Source: Martinezella lusitana | Lineage (GTDB): Bacteria > Pseudomonadota > Alphaproteobacteria > Rhizobiales > Rhizobiaceae | DNA: 64,000 nt | Assembly: GCF_016901135.1 (NCBI RefSeq) | Contig: NZ_JAFEVL010000048.1 | Span: 310,001-374,000 of the forward strand | Direction of reading: 5' to 3' | In this document: positions 19,259 to 27,759 of the stretch, piece after piece | Position numbering within the stretch: position 1 is the stretch's first letter | Layout: each line of letters begins with the position of its first letter | Notes under the pieces: generated by a model | Seen by the model: the letters and a program-made list of their open reading frames with translations, nothing else | The model's database searches: none | Told to the model about the DNA's origin: nothing | Translations under genes and position numbers: made by a program

Positions 19259-19280
19259 CGACGTATCCTTTCCGCCCCGA

Positions 19281-20036
19281 TCAGGCCGCAGCCCCGATGA
19301 TGTCGGCATAGCCGTTGGCTTCGAGTTCATGCGCCAGCGTCTTGTCGCCGGACTTGATCACCTGGCCCTTGTAGAGGACGTGAACGGTGTCCGGAATAAT
19401 GTAATCCAGCAGGCGCTGGTAGTGGGTGATGACAACAACGGCGCGATCCGGAGAGCGCAGCGCGTTGACGCCATCGGCGACGATCTTCAGCGCGTCGATG
19501 TCGAGGCCGGAGTCGGTTTCATCAAGCACGCAAAGCTGTGGCTGCAGCAGCGCCATCTGCAGGATTTCCGCGCGCTTCTTCTCGCCGCCGGAGAAGCCGA
19601 CGTTAAGCGGGCGCTTCAACATGTCCATGTTGATCTGCAGCTTGCCGGCGGCGTCCTTGACGCGGCGTATGAAATCCGGCGTCGTCAGCTCGTCTTCGCC
19701 GCGCGCCTTGCGCTGCTCGTTCATCGCCACCTTCAGGAACTGCATGGTGGCAACGCCGGGGATTTCGACCGGATACTGGAAGGCAAGGAAAATACCCTTG
19801 GCGGCACGTTCTGCGGCGTCAAGCTCGAGAATGCTCTCGCCGTTGTAGAGGATGTCGCCCTCGGTGACTTCGTAGTCGCTACGGCCGGCGAGGATATAGG
19901 ACAGCGTCGATTTGCCGGAGCCGTTCGGGCCCATAATGGCGGCGACTTCACCCGCCTTCACCGTAAGGTTCAGGCCATGGATGATCTCGGTGCCGTCTTC
20001 GGCGATACGGGCATGCAGGTTCTTGATTTCAAGCAT
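19281..20036 (-). CDS. sufC: Fe-S assembly ATPase SufC
   Basis: ABC-type ATPase, 251 residues. Walker A is GPNGSGKS at 36-43, the signature is FSGGEKKR, and Walker B lies in LCVLDETDSGLD. SufC drives conformational change of the SufBC2D scaffold in the cytoplasm and is not a transporter. TTAGGAT precedes the ATG. Confidence 0.97.
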   Translation of the reverse strand: MLEIKNLHARIAEDGTEIIHGLNLTVKAGEVAAIMGPNGSGKSTLSYILAGRSDYEVTEGDILYNGESILELDAAERAAKGIFLAFQYPVEIPGVATMQFLKVAMNEQRKARGEDELTTPDFIRRVKDAAGKLQINMDMLKRPLNVGFSGGEKKRAEILQMALLQPQLCVLDETDSGLDIDALKIVADGVNALRSPDRAVVVITHYQRLLDYIIPDTVHVLYKGQVIKSGDKTLAHELEANGYADIIGAAA

Positions 20037-20066
20037 TGTAGAATCCTAACGAAGGAATGGACGTAC

Positions 20067-20098
20067 GGCGCGCCTGGCGCGCCAAAACTAGTTTTTTT
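20067..20098. other. Paired palindromes between sufB and sufC
   Basis: GGCGCGCC occurs twice with one base between (20067-20083), directly next to AAAACTAGTTTT (20084-20095). Each is a perfect palindrome, so the intergenic mRNA can fold strongly inside the operon. It is not placed to end the operon; a role in mRNA processing or dosage is possible but unproven. Confidence 0.5.
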
Positions 20099-20107
20099 AT
20101 GCGAGCG

Positions 20108-21577
<1,470 letters not shown>

Positions 21578-21723
21578 TTCGTTCTCCAATCTCGCCGGAT
21601 CCAAGGTCCGGCAGCTTGTCAACGTTGCGGCAGACTTATGTCTACCCTCTATGTAGTCGGCCAAAGGGGACTTTTCAGCCCACTTGGCAAGCGGAAATTT
21701 CTGTTTCCGCAAAATTGTGGCCG

Positions 21724-22890
21724 TCAGGCCGCGGCACCCGCCAGTTTGCGGCGGCCCGCGATGCGGGCAAGAGCCGCGATGGCGCGATCTACGTCCGCTT
21801 CGGTCGTGGTGGGGCCGAGCGAAATCCGAAGCGCTCCGAGCTTCGGATCGCATCCCATGGCGACAAGCACATGGCTCTCGCCGACCTTGCCCGACGAGCA
21901 GGCGGACCCGGCGGAAATGGCGACGCCTTCGAGATCGAAGGCGATCTGCCCTGTCTCGGATTTCAATCCCGGCAGCGTGAAGAAGCTGGTGTTCGGCACG
22001 CGCGCTCCGCCCTCGCCGTGAATGATGATATCAGGCGCGGCAAGCCGCATGCCTGCTTCCAGCCGATCGCGCAACGCGCCGATCCTGGCATTGCGGCCAT
22101 CGAAGTCCACAAGTGCTGCCTCGGCGGCGGCACCGAAGCCGATGATAGCAAGCGTGTTTTCCGTGCCGGACCGATGCCCCTTCTCTTGCCCGCCGCCATG
22201 GATCAACGGCTTCGGCATCAGCACTTCGCCGCGCGAGATCAGCGCGCCGGCCCCTTTGGGCCCACCGATCTTGTGCGACGACAGGATCAGAAAATCCGCG
22301 CCGATCGCCTCGATATCGATCGCCACCCTGCCGGCGGCCTGCACCGCATCGACGACGAATATGCCGCCTGCCGCCTGAACGAGCTTGGCCGCTTCGTCGA
22401 CTGGCTGGAGAATCCCTGTCTCGTTGTTGGCGAGCATGATAGCGACCATCGGCAGCCCGCTCGCCTTGTCATGGGCAGAAAGCACCGCTTCAAGGGCCGC
22501 GAGATCGATCATGCCGGCCGATGTCACCGGTATCTCGCTGATTCCATCCTTCGGAAACCGGCCACCCTCGCGCACGGCGGGATGTTCGACAGCCGATATA
22601 TAGAGATGGCTAACAACAAGCGGCGTCCGCCCCATGCGAAACTGCGGCGTCAACACCATATTGGCCGCCTCGGTGGCCCCGCTGGTGAAAACGACATAGG
22701 CCGGCGCAGCACCCGTCAGGCTTGCAACCTGCCGGCGCGCGGCCTCGACGGCAGCACGCGCCGCCCTACCTTCCCCATGCACGGAATTGGGGTTGCCCTG
22801 AATATCCATCGCACGTAGCATCGCATCCCGCGCGGCCTGATGAAGCGGCGCGGTGGCATTCCAGTCGAGATAAAGGCGCGTTGCCGCCAT
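21724..22890 (-). CDS. sufS2: Cysteine desulfurase, IscS/NifS type (group I), first suf gene
   Basis: A 388-residue PLP-dependent desulfurase of the NifS/IscS branch. The PLP Lys is in SSHKIGGPKG; the active Cys is in SAGSACSSGKVG, with the long flexible loop of group I. The name follows R. leguminosarum, where the operon is sufS2-B-C-D-S1-X-A. It opens the operon, 146 bases ahead of sufB. AGGAAG precedes the ATG. The promoter region carries RirA-like and Irr-like boxes (see 23017-23066). Confidence 0.92.
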   Translation of the reverse strand: MAATRLYLDWNATAPLHQAARDAMLRAMDIQGNPNSVHGEGRAARAAVEAARRQVASLTGAAPAYVVFTSGATEAANMVLTPQFRMGRTPLVVSHLYISAVEHPAVREGGRFPKDGISEIPVTSAGMIDLAALEAVLSAHDKASGLPMVAIMLANNETGILQPVDEAAKLVQAAGGIFVVDAVQAAGRVAIDIEAIGADFLILSSHKIGGPKGAGALISRGEVLMPKPLIHGGGQEKGHRSGTENTLAIIGFGAAAEAALVDFDGRNARIGALRDRLEAGMRLAAPDIIIHGEGGARVPNTSFFTLPGLKSETGQIAFDLEGVAISAGSACSSGKVGESHVLVAMGCDPKLGALRISLGPTTTEADVDRAIAALARIAGRRKLAGAAA

Positions 22891-23016
22891 GATCTTCTTC
22901 CTGCCTGACGTTGCTTTGCTGCGTCCGGCTCATTTTCCTTGAAATTTCAGCCGGGCATGCCTTATGACACGTTCCATAAATCGTTGAACACACAACGCGC
23001 GGAACACCGCATCAAG

Positions 23017-23033
23017 TTTCGAATTGTTCTAAA
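23017..23033 (-). promoter_or_regulatory. Candidate Irr box (iron control element) at the suf start site
   Basis: TTTCGAA-TTG-TTCTAAA. The Irr (ICE) consensus as I recall it is TTTAGAA-N3-TTCTAAA, so one of 14 fixed bases differs. It overlaps the predicted start site of the suf promoter, where a bound repressor would block transcription under low iron. Confidence 0.5.
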
Positions 23034-23037
23034 CTGC

Positions 23038-23066
23038 GTTCTAGAAAAGATGAGCGCATTCGTCAA
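23038..23066 (-). promoter_or_regulatory. Putative suf operon promoter with RirA-type IRO box
   Basis: On the minus strand TTGACG (23066-23061) and TAGAAC (23043-23038) are separated by 17 bases, a good sigma-70 promoter. The sequence TGA-N9-TCA (23051-23065), the core of the IRO box bound by RirA, covers the -35 region. The suf operon of R. leguminosarum is known to respond to RirA. The match was found by eye. Confidence 0.55.
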
Positions 23067-23123
23067 GTCAACTTGCTGCGTGCCGTTGGGTTTGAACGCA
23101 GAAAAAGAAGAGCCGGAGTATCA

Positions 23124-23801
23124 ATGCCCGAAGTTATTTTCAACGGCCCCGCAGGCCGCCTTGAAGGCCGCTATCAGCCCTCTAAGGAAAAAAGCGCCCC
23201 GATCGCAATTATTCTCCATCCGCACCCGCAGTTCGGCGGCACGATGAACAATCAGGTGGTCTACCAGCTCTTCTATATGTTCCAGAAGCGCGGTTTTACG
23301 ACCCTCCGATTCAACTTCCGCGGCATAGGCCGCAGCCAGGGCGAGTTCGATCACGGCGCAGGCGAGCTTTCCGATGCCGCATCGGCGCTCGACTGGGTCC
23401 AGAGCCTCCATCCCGATTCCAAAAGCTGCTGGGTTGCCGGCTATTCCTTCGGCGCCTGGATCGGCATGCAGCTGCTGATGCGCCGTCCTGAGATCGAAGG
23501 CTTCATGTCGATCGCGCCGCAGCCGAATATCTATGATTTCTCCTTCCTCGCCCCCTGCCCTTCATCAGGCCTGATCATCAACGGCGATGCGGACAAGGTC
23601 GCTCCGGAGAAGGACGTCAACGGCCTCGTCGAGAAGCTGAAGACACAGAAGGGCATCCTGATCACGCACAAGATCGTGCCGGGCGCCAACCACTTCTTCA
23701 ACGGCCAGGTCGACACGCTTCTGGGCGAATGCGAAGATTATCTCGATCGTCGCCTGAACGGCGAACTGGTGCCGGAGCCGGCCGCCAAGCGCATCCGGTA
23801 A
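23124..23801 (+). CDS. Alpha/beta hydrolase (conserved, dienelactone hydrolase-like)
   Basis: A 225-residue hydrolase with the conserved block ILHPHPQFGGTMNNQVVY followed by RFNFRGIGRSQG, nucleophile elbow GYSFGAW, an Asp in INGDADKVAP and His in PGANHFF. This pattern defines a widely conserved bacterial family without a firm substrate. The ATG at 23124 has CCGGAGT upstream. Transcribed divergently from the suf operon, so the shared 230-bp region may control both. Confidence 0.82.
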   Translation: MPEVIFNGPAGRLEGRYQPSKEKSAPIAIILHPHPQFGGTMNNQVVYQLFYMFQKRGFTTLRFNFRGIGRSQGEFDHGAGELSDAASALDWVQSLHPDSKSCWVAGYSFGAWIGMQLLMRRPEIEGFMSIAPQPNIYDFSFLAPCPSSGLIINGDADKVAPEKDVNGLVEKLKTQKGILITHKIVPGANHFFNGQVDTLLGECEDYLDRRLNGELVPEPAAKRIR

Positions 23802-23813
23802 GAGAGACGCCCC

Positions 23814-24332
23814 TTACCGAGCCATTCTGAACGTTGGGCATGAGATCCCGTCGATGACCATCGGCGGGTGATCCTGCATGCCGATCTTTCGCAGAACGCG
23901 CTGCGACGCCGCGTTCTCCGGGTGAGTGAAGGCGATGAATTGCCTGGCCAGGCCACGCTTGAAGAACCACTGCGCCAGCGCATCGGCGATCTCAGTCGCG
24001 TAACCATTGCCCCAGGCGTCTTTCCGAATCGAATAGCCGAGCTCGAATTCACCGCGACCGTTTTCCTGGTGAAATCGCGAAAAACCAGCGCGACCGATGA
24101 AGCGGCCGTCGTCCCGCCTCAGCATCTTGTATTTGGTCACCCCGTCGCGCGCGTGTTCGCCGAACCAGCTTTTCAGCCGCTCCTCAGCCTTCTCCAAGGT
24201 CCATGGCGCCGCTCCCGAGAGATAGCGGGTCGTCTCGATCGTCGAATGCAGCTGCCTGATCAGCTCGGCATCGCCTTTGTTCCACATCGTCAAAACAAGG
24301 CGAGGCGTTTCGAGTATGATTGCGTCGCTCAT
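23814..24332 (-). CDS. GNAT family N-acetyltransferase (RimJ/RimL type)
   Basis: A 172-residue acetyltransferase. The opening ILETPRLVLTMW is typical of RimJ/RimL-like GNATs; the acetyl-CoA site is in ELGYSIRKDAWGNGYATE, and the ENAASQRVLRKIGM helix follows. Substrate unknown. The ATG at 24332 has only a weak ribosome site. It converges with the hydrolase gene, leaving 12 bases between stops. Confidence 0.85.
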   Translation of the reverse strand: MSDAIILETPRLVLTMWNKGDAELIRQLHSTIETTRYLSGAAPWTLEKAEERLKSWFGEHARDGVTKYKMLRRDDGRFIGRAGFSRFHQENGRGEFELGYSIRKDAWGNGYATEIADALAQWFFKRGLARQFIAFTHPENAASQRVLRKIGMQDHPPMVIDGISCPTFRMAR

Positions 24333-24541
24333 CTGTGTGCCTGTTTTCCCGATCCTGCTGAAACTGCGCTCATGTTCAACCATGGCAGTCACCAGCGGGC
24401 AAGCCACGCCGGCTGAAACTCGGCATCCGCACCCAACCAAAATGGTGACGCGCTCACAAATCAATGCTAAACGCGCCGCGACGTTCAACAACAGCGATTG
24501 TGCCGCATGCTCCATTTGTGCGGCTTCGAGAGACCAAGATC

Positions 24542-25798
24542 ATGGCTGAGTTCAAATCCGACTTCCTGCGCACCCTGAAAGAGCGCGGCTTCATTCATCA
24601 GATTTCCGATGAAGCCGGCCTCGACGACCTTTTCGCCAAGGAAACGGTGACCGCCTATATCGGCTTCGATCCAACCGCGTCGAGCTTGCATGCGGGCTCG
24701 CTGATCCAGATCATGATGCTGCACTGGATGCAGGCGACAGGCCATCGCGCCATCTCGCTGATGGGCGGCGGTACCGGCATGGTCGGCGACCCCTCCTTCA
24801 AGGAGGAGTCCCGCCAGTTGATGACGGTCGACACGATCGAAAGCAACATCGCCTCGATCAAACGCTGCTTCTCGAATTACCTCACCTACGGCGACGGCCC
24901 GAAGGAGGCGTTGATGATCAACAACGCCGAGTGGCTGCGCTCGCTGAACTATCTCGAATTCCTGCGCGATGTCGGCCGGCATTTCTCGGTCAACCGCATG
25001 CTGTCCTTCGACAGCGTCAAGACGCGCCTGGACCGCGAGCAGTCGCTGTCCTTCCTCGAGTTCAACTACATGATCCTGCAGGCCTACGACTTCGTCGAAC
25101 TGGCCAAGCGTTATGATTGCCGCCTGCAGATGGGTGGCTCGGATCAATGGGGCAACATCGTCAACGGCATCGACCTTGGTCACCGCATGGGGACAAAGCA
25201 GCTCTTCGCGCTGACCTCGCCGCTACTGACGACCTCGTCGGGCGCAAAGATGGGCAAGTCGGCGACCGGTGCGGTCTGGCTGAATGCCGACCTGCTCTCG
25301 GCCTACGACTTCTGGCAGTACTGGCGCAACACCGAGGACGCCGACGTCTCGCGCTTCCTGAAGCTCTACACCACGCTGCCGATGGACGAGATCGCGCGCC
25401 TTTCGACCCTTGCCGGCTCGGAGATCAACGAAGTCAAGAAGATCCTTGCGACCGAGGTCACCGCAATCCTGCACGGCCGGGCGGCAGCAGAACAGGCAGC
25501 CGAGACGGCACGCAAGACCTTCGAGGAAGGCGGCTTGTCCGAAAACCTGCCGTCCGTCGATATCCCCGCTGCGGAGATCGATGCGGGCATCGGCCTTCTG
25601 TCGCTGATCGTTCGCGCCGGCTTGGCCGCCTCGAACGGCGAAGCCCGCCGCCATGTTCAGGGCGGCGCGGTACGCATCAACGATGAGGCCGTCAGCGACG
25701 AGCGCAAGGTCATCGGCGGCGGCGAAGTCACCGCCGATGGCGTCATCAAGCTGTCGCTCGGCAAGAAGAAGCACATCCTGATCCGCCCGGCGGCTTGA
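24542..25798 (+). CDS. tyrS: Tyrosyl-tRNA synthetase
   Basis: A 418-residue class I synthetase charging tRNA-Tyr. The HIGH-type motif is HAGS at 50-53, the KMSKS-type motif is AKMGKS, and a C-terminal S4 domain (LIVRAGLAASNGEARRHVQGGAVRIN) binds tRNA. GAGAGACC precedes the ATG. Its last ~80 bases are repeated 1.19 kb downstream at 26900-26979. Confidence 0.96.
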   Translation: MAEFKSDFLRTLKERGFIHQISDEAGLDDLFAKETVTAYIGFDPTASSLHAGSLIQIMMLHWMQATGHRAISLMGGGTGMVGDPSFKEESRQLMTVDTIESNIASIKRCFSNYLTYGDGPKEALMINNAEWLRSLNYLEFLRDVGRHFSVNRMLSFDSVKTRLDREQSLSFLEFNYMILQAYDFVELAKRYDCRLQMGGSDQWGNIVNGIDLGHRMGTKQLFALTSPLLTTSSGAKMGKSATGAVWLNADLLSAYDFWQYWRNTEDADVSRFLKLYTTLPMDEIARLSTLAGSEINEVKKILATEVTAILHGRAAAEQAAETARKTFEEGGLSENLPSVDIPAAEIDAGIGLLSLIVRAGLAASNGEARRHVQGGAVRINDEAVSDERKVIGGGEVTADGVIKLSLGKKKHILIRPAA

Positions 25799-25825
25799 GC
25801 CGCTGCACAGCATATAAGCGAGCAA

Positions 25826-25852
25826 GGCCGGCATATTCTGCCGGCCTTTCTT
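25826..25852 (+). terminator. tyrS terminator
   Basis: GGCCGGCA (25826-25833) and TGCCGGCC (25839-25846) form a perfect 8-bp stem with a 5-nt loop, followed by TTTCTTG. A typical intrinsic terminator 27 bases after tyrS. Confidence 0.85.
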
Positions 25853-25975
25853 GTTTCTGGCGGCAACCACCTTCCGCGCAAGGTGATAGGCTCAACGTGC
25901 CTGTCCTTGACCGCATTGCCCGCCTTCACTAGCCTCCGTTCGTATCTACAAAATCGCGATCGTTGAGGGTATCAG

Positions 25976-26875
25976 ATGCTTGGAATGACGAAGGCATGCG
26001 GGCTGGGTTTTACGTGCTTTATTGCGGTGACCATCGCAAGTTTCGCTTCCGCGGCGGAGACCAAAATTTCCTTTGATGTCGACGGGCAGAAGGTCATCGG
26101 CACCCTATCGACCATCGACAACAACCCCAAAGCCCCGGTCGTCGTCATGTTCCACGGCTTCGGCGGCACGCGCGATGAGCTGGCGATCAAGGACACCAAG
26201 GACGGGGTATTTTCACGCAGCGCGCGGCTCTTTGCGGAAAGCGGCTATGCGAGCCTGAGGATCGACTTTCGCGGCTCGGGCGAAAGCGAAGGAAAATGGG
26301 CTGACACCACCTTCTCCGGTCAAATCAAGGATGGCATCGCGGCTGTGGACTGGCTGAAGGCCAGCGACAAGATAGACAACTCCAGGATATCGATCCTCGG
26401 ATGGAGCCAGGGCGGTCTCGTCGCGGCCCATGTGGCAAGGGCGCGACCGGAGGTCAAGTCGGTGACCTTATGGGCACCCGTGGTGACGCCGCTCTATACC
26501 TACGGCGGTCTCCTTGGCGCAGACAATGTTGCGAAGGGATTGACCAGCCCGCCGGACACCGAGATCACCGCCAAATTGCCTTGGGGCGCGGATACTACGC
26601 TGAAGGCTTCCTTCTTCAAGGAAATGCCGACCACCAGCACCATCGCGGCGATCGCGCATTACCCCGGCCCGTTACAAGTCATTGTTGGCAGCAAGGACAC
26701 GACCGTCACTCCGCAACCGGCCTCCGGCCAGGCCCTATTGGACTATCACGATGGCGAAGAGCGCCTTGACGTCTTTGACACCGATCATGTTTTCAGCGCC
26801 TTCACCGGCCCGGAAGTGATCGATAACCACATGGTTCCAGCAACGCTGGAGTGGCTAAAGAAATTCAATCCTTGA
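25976..26875 (+). CDS. Exported alpha/beta hydrolase
   Basis: A 299-residue hydrolase with an N-terminal signal peptide (cleavage near FASAAET, about residue 27), so it is probably periplasmic. It has MFHGFGGTRDEL, RIDFRGSGESEG, nucleophile elbow GWSQGG and His in FDTDHVF. Resembles secreted peptidase/esterase-type hydrolases; substrate unknown. It lies between tyrS and the second copy of the tyrS 3' end, which suggests that it came with that duplication. Confidence 0.78.
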   Translation: MLGMTKACGLGFTCFIAVTIASFASAAETKISFDVDGQKVIGTLSTIDNNPKAPVVVMFHGFGGTRDELAIKDTKDGVFSRSARLFAESGYASLRIDFRGSGESEGKWADTTFSGQIKDGIAAVDWLKASDKIDNSRISILGWSQGGLVAAHVARARPEVKSVTLWAPVVTPLYTYGGLLGADNVAKGLTSPPDTEITAKLPWGADTTLKASFFKEMPTTSTIAAIAHYPGPLQVIVGSKDTTVTPQPASGQALLDYHDGEERLDVFDTDHVFSAFTGPEVIDNHMVPATLEWLKKFNP

Positions 26876-26899
26876 TGGGATCGCAGCCGTAAGCGGTTA

Positions 26900-26979
26900 A
26901 TCAGCAGCGGCGAAGTCACCGCCGATGGCGTTATCAAGCTGTCGCTCGGCGAGAAGAAGCACATTCTAGTCCGGCCGGC
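26900..26979 (+). repeat. Second copy of the tyrS 3' end
   Basis: These 80 bases match 25712-25791 inside tyrS with 8 differences (about 90% identity). The translated copy would read GEVTADGVIKLSLGEKKHIL, against GEVTADGVIKLSLGKKKHIL in tyrS. It has no start codon and is not a gene. It ends CCGGCC then TTTTT, resembling the tail of the tyrS terminator. The two copies flank the exported hydrolase gene as direct repeats. Confidence 0.9.
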
Positions 26980-27099
26980 CTTTTTGTGCACCAAATGCTG
27001 GTACGTTGTTCGCATTTGACAACCGGATAATATGCAGATGACCTTATCGAAATTGCACCTCTGCGTACAAAGCATAAACTTTGCGAAGTCTACGCGAAC

Positions 27100-27576
27100 A
27101 TGCAATCAAAAGTAACGAAACAACTAATGATTGTAGATGGCAATCAGAAGAATTTAGGTCTCAAAATGACGCCGATACAACCAGATGGAAAAGAGTTGCT
27201 CGCAGGTCTTGGGCATTTAGTTGCCAAGCGATTCGATATCACGATTCGAAATCTAAAACGCAAGCTCACCAATCGAGAGCATCCATCTGACGCTGCATTT
27301 CACGAGTATATGGATACTTTATCCAACGAAGAGAGACCTGTAAGGATTGCTCAATATGCTCTAGAAACGTTTCTCCACGACATGATGGCGTCCTTTGATG
27401 AGAGCGAAACGTATTTCATTTTTGCCAAAAAAGCTCAGGGCTTCGCAGTTAACTTGAAGGATTTCACTATCGATAGCCTCCACGCGGAGACGCTTGATTG
27501 GCTAGAAAATTTCAGTGAAGACAGAACAATACATGACATTATTTATGACATTTCAGAAAAAAATGGAAATGTTTGA
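27100..27576 (+). CDS. Hypothetical protein in AT-rich accessory patch
   Basis: A 158-residue protein I cannot assign. It is mixed alpha-helical and acidic at the C-terminus, with no signal peptide, membrane segment or known motif. Base composition is clearly more AT-rich than all neighbours, and the codons are atypical for this genome, suggesting recent transfer. The ATG at 27100 has a weak ribosome site; starts at 27127 or 27166 are possible. It stands alone between the tyrS-tail copy and the large AsmA-like gene. The 183 bases after it hold nothing I can recognise. Confidence 0.6.
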   Translation: MQSKVTKQLMIVDGNQKNLGLKMTPIQPDGKELLAGLGHLVAKRFDITIRNLKRKLTNREHPSDAAFHEYMDTLSNEERPVRIAQYALETFLHDMMASFDESETYFIFAKKAQGFAVNLKDFTIDSLHAETLDWLENFSEDRTIHDIIYDISEKNGNV

Positions 27577-27759
27577 TATAAGCTTGGATGCGCAACTAGG
27601 CCGAGTTCGTCATCCAGAACGGGTTGCCGTTCATAATACCATTGCTTGCGAGAACTTAAGCTGAAGCAACTCGCACCATCCTGAAGGCCTCCTATTTGAT
27701 GCCAAGGAGGGGTAAAGAGTTGCGGCAAAATTGATCTCCGCGTTAGGCTCCTCCGCCCA

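Noticed and set aside
20061..20095. A cluster of rare restriction sites (CGTACG, GGCGCGCC twice, ACTAGT) considered as a cloning scar
   Set aside because: It lies between intact sufB and sufC with normal spacing and no foreign sequence. The sites follow from natural palindromes.
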